The notes beneath the pieces are model-generated. The model did not search any database. It was not told the DNA's origin and was given only the letters and a program-made list of their open reading frames with translations. A stretch of DNA of 64,000 nt from positions 268,516,070 to 268,580,069 of the forward strand of contig NC_134397.1 of NCBI RefSeq assembly GCF_050003625.1, given 5' to 3'. The position numbers and the translations under genes were made by a program. Origin of the DNA: Haematobia irritans (taxonomy: Eukaryota; Arthropoda; Insecta; Diptera; Muscidae). Positions 21,225 to 31,228 of this stretch are shown in pieces; within the stretch, counting starts at the first letter, position 1; every line of letters begins with the position of its first letter.

Positions 21225-21980
21225 CACAGAAAAAAATATCACCAAAATATTTCCAATTAAAAAGTTAATTGAAGTTGAAAATGTTTTCAATTAATAAATT
21301 AATTGATACAATTAACTTTTTAATCATGATAGAAACATTAAGTTAATTAAGCCAGTGATTGAAAATTTTAAAAATATATATGAGCAGCGATATCCGTTCT
21401 TTGAGCGCCGGTATAGACATGATCAATGACGACCTCCTTTCTGTGAACAACTGGGCTACAAGAAATGGATTGCTCCTGAATCCAAGGAAGTCTAAGTGCC
21501 TAGTGATACATGGACGTGGTATTCAAGTCCCTAACGACATTGAGGTTAAGATTGACGGACAACAGGTGGAAATTGTTTCCACGGCCAAGAATCTTGGTGT
21601 AGTATTGAATAGTAACTTGTCTTGGGGGGATCATATAAACTACATTGTTGGTCAGGCATATGCGAAATTAAGAACTTTATGGAACACTCAGCGATTTACG
21701 CCGCTCAAGACAAGGGTTATATTAGCTAAGAGTTATGTCTTGCCAGGATTGTTGTATGGAAGTGAACTATTTTCGGGTTGCGATGCCGGAAGCAGACGGA
21801 AGTTGAATGTTGTTTACAATAATATTGTGAGATACACAGAAAAAAATATCACCAAAATATTTCCAATTAAAAAGTTAATTGAAGTTGAAAATGTTTTCAA
21901 TTAATAAATTAATTGATACAATTAACTTTTTAATCATGATAGAAACATTAAGTTAATTAAGCCAGTGATTGAAAATTTTA
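20761..21980 (+). repeat. 610-bp tandem duplication
   Basis: Bases 20761-21370 are repeated at 21371-21980 with no difference that I could find by eye (e.g. TGAGCAGCGATATCCGTTC at 20771 and 21381). Each copy holds the 3' part of the RT frame and the first 146 bp of the MITE, so the event is later than the MITE insertion. The junction shows short AAATATATA-like homology. Recent duplication or an assembly artefact. Confidence 0.9.
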
Positions 21981-22405
21981 AAATTTTTAATTAAAAAATT
22001 AATTGATAAAATTAACTTTTTAATCAAATTCGGAAGACTTATTCAGTTAAAAAAAGTGCTGATTTTTTTTTTAATTTTTAATTAAAAATGTATTTCAAAC
22101 AATGATTTGTTAATCCAAATAAAAACACTAAGTCAATTCAGAAAGTAATTAAAAATAGTTACCTTTTTTAATTAATTAATTAATTGAGTTTTGCAATCAA
22201 CATCAATTAAATTTTTAATTGAATCAATTAAAAAATTAATTGAAATTTGCTGAAAAAATCAATTAATTCTTTAATCAAGAATTTTTTCTATGCCCAATTA
22301 AAACTGTGATTGATACTATCATTTTCGTGATTGAACACATTTCAATTAAAAAATTAATTGGATCAATTAATTTGGTGATTGAATCAGAAAATTTTTTTTT
22401 GTGTG
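21225..22405 (+). mobile_element. MITE, CACAGAAAAAA/AATTAATT family, in LINE
   Basis: Termini CACAGAAAAAAATATC and TTTTTTTTTGTGTG, TA at 21223-21224 and 22406-22407. Packed with AATTAAAAAATTAATTG palindromes. Without the 610-bp duplication it is 571 bp, like the 580-bp copy at 53405-53984. Excision with one TA rejoins the LINE codons IVRY and VYGLRRF. Confidence 0.85.
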
Positions 22406-22407
22406 TA

Positions 22408-22640
22408 CGTTTATGGATTGAGGCGCTTTGACCATATCACCAGATACAGGGAACTTCTTTATGGCGTGTCATTCGATAACTTGTTGAGAATCCGACAACT
22501 TTTGTTCCTTCATAGAATTATTTATACACGCGAACCTAGGTACCTATATGAGAGGCTTCGGTTTGCGAGGTCTAACAGGGGTAAGAAATTAGTTCCTTTG
22601 CGGCATCGAAGTCTGGTTTCAACTTGGCATTTCTTCAATT
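22408..22640 (+). pseudogene. LINE ORF2 C-terminal part after the MITE
   Basis: Continues the RT protein with YGLRRFDHITRYRELLYG, LLRIRQLLFLHRIIYTREP and NRGKKLVPLRHRSL, then decays into AT-rich 3' sequence. Confidence 0.75.
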
Positions 22641-23073
22641 ATTTCATTATTCAAATTTATTATCAAACTAATCTTAACAGCATATGCTATATTTCTTTTC
22701 CTTTGTCTTAATAATTATAATCATTTAATAATTATTTTTGTAATTAATTTTTATAATTATTTTTGTTTCCTTTTAAATTATAATATTTTCTCTTAATTCT
22801 TTAATTGTATTTTTAGATTTTTTGTTTCGATTTTCTTTATTTATATGAACCTAACGTAACTTGTTATTAAATTACTAAGAGGAAATACTTTTTAATGAAA
22901 ATTCCTGTACAGTAAATATAAGTCGTAAGTCTTGTTGTGCAGGATAAATAAATGAATAAATATACAGTAGCCAAGTTGAGAAAAATTAACTGAATGCCTT
23001 TTTGACCAAGAGTAATATAGGGTATACACTAGTTGGCTTTTTCCAATTTTAGCCTTTTGTTTCTTGTATTTGC

Positions 23074-23081
23074 TATAAATA
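23074..23081 (+). promoter_or_regulatory. TATA box of secreted Cys-pair gene B
   Basis: TATAAATA, 40 bases before the ATG at 23121; predicts a very short leader. Confidence 0.55.
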
Positions 23082-23120
23082 ACTCTCACCTACATAAGGT
23101 CTGCTCGTGATTTATTCAAA

Positions 23121-23438
23121 ATGCGTGTGCTTGAATTCGCTTTAATTTTTCTAGCATTAGTTTCGATAGATACTACAGCGGCAACCAAAGCTTATGAATG
23201 TAATCCTGATGGAGTAAGATTTTTATTAATCGGATAAATTGCTGGCACTAGTTGACATAACTTTGTTTTTTGTTTTTATCTCCTCCAGTGTTCGCCTACT
23301 AAAGCCATACCAAATTATATTCCTGAAAAAGTGCCATGGTTACTTTATATGCCCTTCCGGAAGGATGTAGTGCAAAATGATCTACATTTACAGACAGATG
23401 GAGTAGATTGGATAATGTGTGTGCCTAAACAGAACTAA
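23121..23438 (+). CDS. secreted Cys-pair peptide gene B (2 exons), unrecognised family
   Basis: Exons 23121-23213 and 23289-23438, with one phase-0 GT-AG intron of 75 bp. The product is 80 residues, the shortest of the three paralogues. Residues 1-20 are a signal peptide (MRVLEFALIFLALVSIDTTA). The Cys pair is C27/C32 (YECNPDG|C), again split by the intron. Exon 2 begins CSPTKAIPNYIPEKVPW, carrying the Pro-Trp-Leu-x-Tyr-Met motif (W48), and ends with a further Cys (C75, WIMCVPKQN). It has a single module where A and C have two. A TATA box lies 40 bases upstream and AATAAA 66 bases after the stop. It sits between the 3' end of a LINE and old MITE debris. No known family recognised. Confidence 0.85.
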
Positions 23439-23503
23439 AAAATTAATTGATAAAAAAATTATCCAATAATTGGTAGACGGCCTTAATATGATTACCCGCA
23501 AAA

Positions 23504-23509
23504 AATAAA
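23504..23509 (+). terminator. poly(A) signal of gene B
   Basis: AATAAA about 66 bases after the TAA stop of gene B. Confidence 0.55.
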
Positions 23510-24009
23510 CAGTTTTTGTATCTCTTCAAAAAGTTTAAACTTTTAATGCAAAAAAAAATATGTTTGTAAAACATTTTTATTATAAAAACAGTTTACGACA
23601 CATATCATGGGATCATGGGATTTCTTGTTAAAAATTTTATACACTACTATGCAATGTCACGCGTTGTAAAGTGACCTTTTCGAAATTGTACCAACATTTT
23701 TGAAATATATAGGTGAACTACATTACATCAGATTTTGTTCCATCCAAAATTTGTAAGAAAGGTAGCATCAGAAGTTTGCAAAAAGCTTGTGTGTACATCA
23801 CACAGTGGTCTATAAATGCCAAAGTCAAAGACGGTTTCGTTTATATCAAGCGCTATTCTGAATGGCTATAGGCCGCAAATTTATTTCTTTCTTTCGTAGT
23901 AAAAATTTAATTTAATTTCATGACTTACATCCAATTTTGGAATATATTAAAAAAAATCTCGTTAACAAATTTTTAAAGAAAAAAATTGCAGCAAAAATGA
24001 ATAAATGCA
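23510..24009. other. intergenic, no recognisable feature
   Basis: AT-rich, with one TTTGTAAAACATTTTTATTA palindrome-like stretch reminiscent of the AAACATAT family. No gene or clear repeat. Confidence 0.3.
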
Positions 24010-24751
24010 AATTTGTTTCCTTACAGGATTTTTCCCCAAATGGGGGATATTTTTTCGTGGATGGGGACAAAATTTTTGAGTTGGGGACTTGGAGATTTGG
24101 TGGGGAATTTCCACAAATTTGGGAATTTTTGTGGGGAATTCTGGTCAGTATAACAAATCAGGTTTTGAGTTATGGTTTATATGAAATTCTTTACTTCTAC
24201 ATGCTTTAAAAGGGGCTTAAAGAAGTCCCGAGAATCTTCAAAATATGAAACAAAAATCTATTCCATGAGTTACTTTACAATTTGCTTTGTTTCTAAGAAA
24301 TTGTTTACTATTGTGAATTTATTTCGTAAGGACTTGGGTCGAAGTGTTGGCCTCTAAGTTTTGAATCATAACTACACATGTTGACCCAACTTCTATTTTT
24401 ATTTCTCGAGCATTTAGAAGATGAAGACACAAATTCGATGACTCTTTATACCAATAATTAATTCCGATGAGGGATTGTATCAGATTATATTTTGAGGACC
24501 CGTCTCATTTTTTGGATTCTAAAATCTTAATCTTATTGTATCTCGCAAACTGGTATAATAAAAATTGCATATTTGTACAATTTTTAGATTATGACGGATT
24601 TTTCACAGCAGAGCCTATTCCTTTTTTCAAAAAACTTGCCATAAACTGTATTGGGGATTTTTTGTGGAGAATTTTAAATTAAATTGGGGATTTTTGGGAA
24701 TGAAAGCGTCTTATTTTGGGGATAAGAGCCCGACAAAAACTGGCAACACTG
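24010..24751 (+). mobile_element. GGGGATTTTT-rich element ending in CAACACTG
   Basis: Repeated TTTTTGGGGATTTTT and TGGGGA phrases on both sides of about 400 bp, ending CGACAAAAACTGGCAACACTG. The inverse of that end (CAGTGTTGCCA) is a common hAT-like terminus, but no matching left end or target duplication is visible. A short fragment of the 18658-type MITE follows at about 24795-24890. Confidence 0.4.
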
Positions 24752-25024
24752 TTTCCTTATGTCAAGTACGCGAAACTAAAATTGAAACACTAATTATGTC
24801 CGCTTCTTTGACATGGAATCAATATCAATATGATTAGAGTAAAGACCAAATTTTTGGAGCTGAACATCCTTTTTTGTTTCGTGTAGAAAAAATGTTTGAC
24901 AAATAATTTTTGTTGGCTGCTCAAATTTTCATACGTGCATCCGATTTCTCTAGAAATGTTTCTACTCAGAGAAAACAAGGTTTGGAAATTTGATCGGTCG
25001 ACTTTAGCTTTTATGTGGCTGATT

Positions 25025-25566
25025 TTTATACCCTTCACCACTACTGTGGTACAGGGTTTAATAAGTTTGTGCATTTGGATGTAACGCCAAGAAGGCAAGG
25101 TGTGAGACCCATCGTTTAGTATACCGATCGTCTTAGAATTGAATTCTGAATCGATTTAGCGTTGTCCGTCCGTCTGCCTGTCTGTCCGTCCGTCTGTCTG
25201 TATATGTAATTTTGTGCACAAAGTACAGCTCGTAATTTAAGTCTGATCGTTCTCAAATTTGGTATAGGGTCGTTTTGTGGGACAGAGACAATCGCTATTG
25301 CTTTTGGAAAATATCGGTTCAGATTTAGATATAGCTACCATATATATTTATCCCCGATCTGGTCATAATTGGCGTTTTTATCAACCGATGTTCTTCAAAT
25401 TACGTACATCCGAATATTTTATGAGCCTCGAAAAGCTTGCAAAATATCAGCCAAATCGGTTCAGATTTAGATATAGCTTTCATATATATCTTTCGTTCGA
25501 TGTAGACTCATATGACCACAGAGGCCAAAGTTTACCACCGATTTTCGTGAAATTTTGCACAGAGAG
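25025..25566 (+). repeat. mini-me-like repeat, type C
   Basis: Head TACCCTTCACCACTACTGTG with GTACAGGGTTTAATAAG, microsatellite GTCCGTCCGTCTGCCTGTCT (25167-25200), then units with TCGGTTCAGATTTAGATATA. Interrupted by the mariner at 25569. Confidence 0.65.
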
Positions 25567-25568
25567 TA

Positions 25569-26374
25569 ACAGGTTGGCTGATAAGTCCCCAGTCTGACAC
25601 ACAGATGGCGTCGCTAGTATTAAATGCATATTATTTTTATATAGTATCAACCTTCAAATGATTCGTGTCACGTCGTTGACGTCTGTAAGTCAATTAGTTT
25701 GTGAGATAGAGCGTCTTTTGTGAAGCAACTTTTTTTATTGTGAAAAAAAAAATGGAAAAAAGGAATTTCGTGTTTTGATAAAATACTGTTTTATGAAGGG
25801 AAAAAATACGGCGGAAGCAAACACTTGGCTTGATAATGAGTTTCCGGACTCTGTCCCAGGGAAATCAACAATAATTGATTGGTATGCAAAATTCAAGCGT
25901 GGTGACATGAGCACGGAGGACGGTGAACGCAGTGGACGCCCGAAAGAGGCGGTTACCGACGAAAACATCAAAAAATCCACAAAATGATTTTGAATGACCG
26001 TAAAATGAAGTTGATCGAGAAAGCAGAGGCCTTAAAGATATCAAAAGAACGTGTTGGTCATATCATTCGTCAATATTTGGATATGCGGAAGCTCTGTGCA
26101 AAATGGGTGCCGCGCGAGCTCACATTTGACCAAAAAAAAACAACGTGTTGATGATTCTGAGCGGTGTTTGCAGCTGTTAACTCGTAATACACCCGAGTTT
26201 TTCCGTCGATATGTGACAATGGATGAAACATGGCTCCATCACTACACTCCTGAGTCCAATCGACAGTTGGCTGAGTGGAGAGCGACCGGTGAACCGTCTC
26301 CGAAGCGTGGAAAGGCTCAAAAGTTCGCTGGCAAAGTAATGGCCTCTGTTTTTGGCATGCGCATGGAATAATTT
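25569..26374 (+). mobile_element. mariner (DD34D), 3' truncated
   Basis: Left terminus ACAGGTTGGCTGATAAGTCC preceded by TA (25567-25568), then transposase. The sequence leaves mariner identity at about 26374, after the codons for MASVF, so the third catalytic Asp region and right terminus are missing. Confidence 0.85.
25752..26371 (+). pseudogene. mariner transposase, frameshifted and truncated
   Basis: N-terminal half MEKRNFRVLIKYCFMKGKNT...FPDSVPGKSTIIDWYAKFKR...STEDGERSGRP ends at a frameshift near 25970-25985 (IKKSTK stop). The frame resumes with ERVGHIIRQYLDMRKLC; an extra A in an A-run near 26140 shifts it again. It then reads VDDSERCLQLLTRNTPEFFR and MDETWLHHYTPES (first catalytic Asp). 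Nothing after MASVF. Confidence 0.85.
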
Positions 26375-27276
26375 CATATGACTATCATATAGCTACTATG
26401 GCTTCACCGGCCATATACAGTATGTCAAGAAAGTCTTTTGACATTGCCAAAGATTTCAAATTCTAGAAATAATTGAAATATTAAATATTTTATTAAATTT
26501 TTAATTCTGTGTACGTATGTATACACTGTTAGAAAAATATGTTTTTCATATGTTCCGATATAAAAAAAATGTGTTTCGGGCACAATTTTGAAACACAATA
26601 TATTTAAGTGCAAACATGTAATGTTCCTAAACTAACACTAAATGTTTGGGACATCTATGTTAATATGTTAGAATATATTATGTTTGGGGCATGAATGTTT
26701 CATAAAAATCATATGTGTGAATGCAAACTTATATATATTTACAAATTTCGACTAAACATACATATGTTGTGATATTTTATTCAAAGCGACAGAGAGAGTA
26801 TAGAGAAAGAAATAGAGATGGAAACCGGGAGAGTTGACGAAAGATATCAACATAACACAGCGAAAGAATCAAAAGAGAACAATTTCTGTGAAACCGCTTT
26901 TATGTTGTTTCGGAAAACTGTTTTATGATAAGGCCAAAAATTTGATATGCTTAAGTCTAAATATTATTTAATTTGAATAAAGAGAATAGACATTCGGAAT
27001 CAAGAGAATAGACATTTGAAAAACAAACAGCATATGTTTTCGCCTTGAGAGCAGCATTTTATGTATATGTGGACATGTGTTTTGTTTATCATTTTGGCAT
27101 TATGGGCACAATTTTTTTCTTGGCTCGTTAGGGGTCTCCATAAAAATAACGAAAGGGCACTGTACTCTTTTTAGAGTTGGGACAGTAAAATGATTAATAA
27201 CCCACATTTCGAAGTTTCATTATAAAAATTTAATATAGTATAAATATAAATGTGTAAATTAAAAAAAAACGTGTTC

Positions 27277-27347
27277 GGTCGGAGCAGGGATTGAACCCAC
27301 GACCCTCTGCATGCAAGGCAGACATGCTAACCACTGCTCCACGTGGC
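27277..27347 (-). ncRNA. tRNA-like module 1 (copy ii)
   Basis: Minus strand: A box GGAGCAGTGGTTAGC region, an anticodon-type stem-loop TCTGC-CTTGCAT-GCAGA, and B box GGGTTCAATCCC. It is followed after 7 bases by a run of nine T (27261-27269), a Pol III terminator. The acceptor stem does not pair well, so it is not a working tRNA gene. It is clearly related to the SINE head at 35469. Confidence 0.65.
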
Positions 27348-27461
27348 AAACAAATGTATGCTTCTGTTAAATAATGTTATGTTTGCATGGGCTCGTGGGC
27401 GCTGCAAACTATGCTATATAAATGTAACTTATAACGATAATTATGTACTGGTGACTATACC

Positions 27462-27532
27462 AGCTACGTAGTCCAGTGGATAGTGTGTTCGCTTACAAAC
27501 TGTATGGTCCTCGGTTCGATTCTCCGTGCAGG
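27462..27532 (+). ncRNA. tRNA-like module 2 (copy ii)
   Basis: A box TAGTCCAGTGG (27469-27479) and B box GGTTCGATTCT (27513-27523) at tRNA spacing. It reads away from module 1. No strong T-run follows closely. Confidence 0.6.
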
Positions 27533-28294
27533 CAAGGTAAAATGTAAAAAATTTATAAAAGTGAATAATTTCTTCAACATTATTTGTATTACAAAAAAAG
27601 GTGCCAAGAACTAAAATATTTCGTAGAATTGAAAATTACGAGTATGTTGAGCAATGAGCACAATCGTCTTTGGGAAAAATTCTTCCAAGCATATAATATT
27701 TTTGGGCTCAAAATGCTTCCAAACATATAATATGTTCACATAAAACAAACATATTAATGTTTCGGCAGTATCCAATAATATATGTGCTTCCTGCAAAATA
27801 TGTTTGGAACATATGTTAAAGAAACGATTTTTTTTTGAGGGTGTACTTTTCAAAATACATAATAAAATATTTTTTTAAAATTTCATTATATTTAATTTTG
27901 GAACAAAACATAATTTTTATCCCATTGTCAAAACACTTTCTTGACAAACTGTAAGTGCATAGAGGGCGAAAGATATATATGCACCCTCAAAAAAAATCGC
28001 TTCTTTAACATATGTTCCAAACATATTTTGCAGGAAGCACATATATTATTGGATACTGCCGAAACATTAATATGTTTGTTTTATGTGAACATATTATATG
28101 TTTGGAAGCATTTTGAGCCCAAAAATATTATATGCTTGGAAGAATTTTTCCCAAAGACGATTGTGCTCATTCCCTAACATACTCGTTATTTTCACTTCCA
28201 CGAAATATTTTAATTCTTGGCACCTTTTTCTGTAATACAAATAATGTTGAAGAAATTATTCACTTTTATACATTTTTTTAAATTTTACCTTTCG

Positions 28295-28365
28295 CCTGCA
28301 CGGAGAATCGAACCGAGTACCATACAGTTTGTAAGCCAACACACTATCCACTGGGCTACGTAGCT
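28295..28365 (-). ncRNA. tRNA-like module 2 (copy iii)
   Basis: Minus-strand counterpart of 27462-27532, with B box GGTTCGATTCT and a slightly altered A box TAGCCCAGTGG. Confidence 0.6.
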
Positions 28366-28479
28366 GTCATTGTCACCAGCAGATAATTATCGTTATAAGT
28401 TACATTTATATAGCATAGTTTGCAGCGCCCACGAGCCCATGCAAACATAACATTATTTAACAGAAACATACATTTGTTT

Positions 28480-28550
28480 GCCACGTGGAGCAGTGGTTAG
28501 CATGTCTGCCTTGCATGCAAAGGGTCGTGGGTTCAATCCCTGCTCCGACC
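28480..28550 (+). ncRNA. tRNA-like module 1 (copy iii)
   Basis: GCCACGTGGAGCAGTGGTTA at the 5' end, anticodon-type loop CTTGCAT, B box GGGTTCAATCCC, then GAACAC and a run of 15 T (28557-28571), a strong Pol III terminator. Same module as at 27277-27347. Confidence 0.65.
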
Positions 28551-29785
28551 GAACACTTTTTTTTTTTTTTTAATTTACACATTTATATTTATACAATATT
28601 AAATTTTTATAATGAAACTTCGAAATGTGGGTTATTAAAGATTTATAGTCATTAACAGTGTTTGATATAAACGAAATTGACTGATTTTTGGATAAAATAT
28701 TATTTTTTTATTGCAAAAATAACAATTTTGTAACAAAAAACTGTTTTTGGTACAAAACTTTAAAATGTGGAAGGAATTCAAAAACTAACAAAAGAAGAAC
28801 GTGGAGTCGAGTATAAACATACATAAATAATTTTATAATATAAACATAAATTTATTTAGGCGTAAACAGTTTTTTACTAGCATTTAACACCATCGCTCTA
28901 AAATGCCTTTTATTTTTCTTTAATAATTCATTTTAAAGAAAATAAACTTTTTAAATTGTTTTAGCTGCAAAACTCGAACTTAATGCCTGCTTTTATATTT
29001 GAAGGTGTCCGTTAACTCCTCTTGTACTACTTATTAATAAAGAGGAACTAAACTTTGTTTTTATACATTTTACTGTGTAATTTTTCACTATTTCCTCCTT
29101 ATTTCATTTTAATGTCCCCACTATAAAAAGAGTATAGTGCCCTTTCGTTATTTTTATGAAGACCCCTGATTTCTTGTAACGAACCAAGAAAAAAATTGTT
29201 CCCATAATGCCAAAATGATAAACAAAACACATGTCCACACATACATAAAATACTGCTCTCAAGGCGAAAATATATGCTGTTTGTTTTCCAAATGTCTATT
29301 CTATTGGTTCCGAATGTCTATTCTCTTTATTCAAATTAAATAATATTTAGACTTAAGCATATCAAATTTTTGGCCTTATCATAAAACAGTTTTCCGAAAC
29401 AACATACAAGCGGTTTCACAGAAATTGTTCTCTTTTGATTCTTTCGCTGTGTTATGTTGATATCTACGGTCAACTCTCTCTCCCGGTTTCCATCTCTATT
29501 TCTTTCTCTATACTCTCTCTGTGGCTTTGAAAAAATATCACAACATATGTATGTTTAGTCGAAATTTGTAAATTTATATATGTTTGCATTCACACATATG
29601 ATTTTTGTGAAACATTCATGCCCCGAACATAATATATTCTAACATATTAACATAGATGTCCCTAACATTTAGTGTTAGTTTAGGAACATTACATGTTTGT
29701 ACTTAAATATATTGTGTTTGAAAATTGTGCCCGAAACACATTTTGTTTATATCGGAACATATGAAAAACATATTTTTTAAGAGTG

Positions 29786-30205
29786 TGGGAGCTATATCTT
29801 AATCTGACCCGATTTCAATCAAATTTCGTACACTTAACTACACGACCAAGTGTTATGTTTGTACAAAATCTCAAGCAAATTAGGCTAAAACTATGGCTTC
29901 ATCGGGCGAAAGATAGGGAGCAATATCTAAATTGCAACCGATTTCTTCCAAAATCTATTCTATTGGGTTCTATTCTGACCCAAAACAGAAACTTGTGCCA
30001 AATTTGAAGTCCATTGTACTAAAACTGCGACCTAGACTTTGATCCCAAAAATGTGTTCACAGACAGACGGACATGGCTAGATCGACTCAGGGACCAACCC
30101 TGAGCATTATTGCCAAAGACACCATGTGTCGATCACGTCTACTTCTGGTTGTTGCAAACATATGCACTAACTTATAATACCCTGTTCCACAGTGTGGCGC
30201 AGGTA
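29786..30205 (+). repeat. mini-me-like repeat, type B, tail portion
   Basis: Continues the repeat interrupted by copy iii: GGGAGCTATATCTTAATCTG, the ACAGACAGACGGAC microsatellite, and the ATAATACCCTGTTCCACAGT end. Confidence 0.75.
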
Positions 30206-30435
30206 AAAAAAAAAAAATAAAATCATTACCGCGTATTGTCTGCATTATTATTCATCATTCTCTTTATGATGGGATTAAGAAGACAAATTCATTACTTTAA
30301 CTATTGCAATACAATTTCAAAGCATGTCCAAGATACATTATTTCAATGCATGACGAATTGTCTAATTCAAAAAATTTAGCAATTTCATTTCGATTACAAA
30401 TTGAGAATTTTAACTTTTCAACAAGCATTTGAAAA

Positions 30436-31127
30436 ATGAACGGGCTCAGGTGCTTCTTAATTTTTCTCATTCTATATATCTTTCACATTTCAAAGGCAAC
30501 CGATGTTTTGGATTGTAATTCTGAAGGAGTAAATATTATTCACAAAGTTTTTTTTTTATTTAGATTTACAATTACTATTTTGTGTTATCCAACAGTGTAC
30601 ACATTCAGATGAACCTGCCCCATTTAACATGCCTGAGGGACAACTTATAATGATGCCTATTCCAGACGAAGCGAAAGATAAAAAAATTTCGTCATTTGGT
30701 GCAGATCAAAAAGTTGTACTCAATTGTAGTACAGGAATACAGGTAAGTTTTCCACCAATACTACACTAATAGAAAAGGAATATGATCACCTCCTAGAGCA
30801 AAATGTTATTTTTGGATGGGGAGAAAACAAAACTTTTGTCGCAAAAATGTTGTTTTTATCGTCAAACATCAAATGTGGTTGTCGAAATCAGATACATAAT
30901 GTCTGTTACGCTGCGACATGTTACATACTCAGCGTCCCAAATCAAAATTTGTATCTAGGAGGTGATCATATTCCTTCTTAGGGTGCATTTTTAAGAAAAT
31001 ATTTAATTTAAAAATTCTTTTGTTTTAAAAGTGCAGAGTTTCAAATCAAGAAATACCTGATTATGTGCCCGAAGAATCACCATGGGTAATATTTATGCCT
31101 GCCCTGAATAAATTCAGGAATAAGTGA
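30436..31127 (+). CDS. secreted Cys-pair peptide gene C (3 exons), unrecognised family
   Basis: Exons 30436-30528, 30596-30742 and 31032-31127; phase-0 GT-AG introns of 67 and 289 bp. The product is 111 residues. Residues 1-20 are a signal peptide (MNGLRCFLIFLILYIFHISK). Cys pairs are C27/C32 (LDCNSEG|C) and C75/C81 (LNCSTGIQ|C), each split by an intron exactly before the second Cys. Exon 2 opens CTHSDEPAPF and has GQLIMMPIPDE. Exon 3 is CRVSNQEIPDYVPEESPW then VIFMP (W98), closely matching exon 2 of gene B. Intron 2 is long only because it holds a 222-bp MITE; without it, it would be about 65 bp. AATAAA is at 31223-31228. No TATA box obvious. Function unknown. Confidence 0.85.
30764..30985. 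mobile_element. palindromic GATCACCTC MITE inside intron 2 of gene C
   Basis: Left end CACTAATAGAAAAGGAATAT with GATCACC, right end the inverse GGTGATCATATTCC ending TTAGGGTG, 222 bp. Flanks are TA and CA. Same family as 47164-47413. Confidence 0.8.
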
Positions 31128-31222
31128 TGGTTGGATATACAAGACGACATGTAAAAGAATTTGTTTAATTTTTCCCTATATTTCAATTATTTTTATTTGT
31201 TATTCTTGGTCTCATATTCAAT

Positions 31223-31228
31223 AATAAA
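31223..31228 (+). terminator. poly(A) signal of gene C
   Basis: AATAAA about 95 bases after the TGA stop, just before the next TIR element. Confidence 0.5.

Larger units (their letters stand above)
20096..22965 (+). mobile_element. 5'-truncated LINE, interrupted by MITE and duplication
   Basis: Non-LTR retrotransposon. RT coding sequence opens at about 20100, without the upstream endonuclease. Coding is broken at 21224 by a MITE and resumes at 22408 (VYGLRRFDHITRYREL...). The 3' end is GTTGTGCAGGATAAATAAATGAATAAATA at about 22937-22965, a short AATAAATG-type tail. A 610-bp block spanning LINE and MITE is tandemly duplicated. Gene B starts only 150 bp downstream. Confidence 0.85.
26524..27843. 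mobile_element. TIR element of the AAACATAT family, copy ii, with two tRNA-like modules
   Basis: Termini CACTGTTAGAAAAATATG and TTTTTTTTGAGGGTG, TA at 26522-26523 and 27844-27845, 1320 bp. The arms are dense in ACATATGTT and AAACATAT. Two tRNA-like modules sit in the middle in divergent orientation (27277-27347 minus, 27462-27532 plus). Compared with copy iii it lacks about 485 bp, a deletion derivative. No protein frame. Confidence 0.85.
26418..27951. mobile_element. Tc1-like MITE interrupted by copy ii of AAACATAT element
   Basis: Termini CAGTATGTCAAGAAAGTC and, inverted, CAGTTTGTCAAGAAAGTG, with TA at 26416-26417 and 27952-27953. The flanks CCATA and AAGTGCATA join into the type B repeat phrase CCATATAAGTGCATA. 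It is only about 210 bp once the inner element (26524-27843) is removed. Confidence 0.8.
27981..29785. mobile_element. TIR element of the AAACATAT family, copy iii, with two tRNA-like modules
   Basis: Termini CACCCTCAAAAAAAATCG and ATTTTTTAAGAGTG, 1805 bp, in inverse orientation to copy ii. It is inserted within the type B repeat phrase ATATATGGGAGCT, with TG on both sides (27979-27980, 29786-29787). The middle carries module 2 (minus) and module 1 (plus). Bases 28620-29160 are present here but deleted in copy ii. No protein frame. Confidence 0.85.

Noticed and set aside
27277..28550. Functional tRNA genes
   Set aside because: A and B boxes are good, but acceptor stems do not pair, and copies are embedded in mobile elements.
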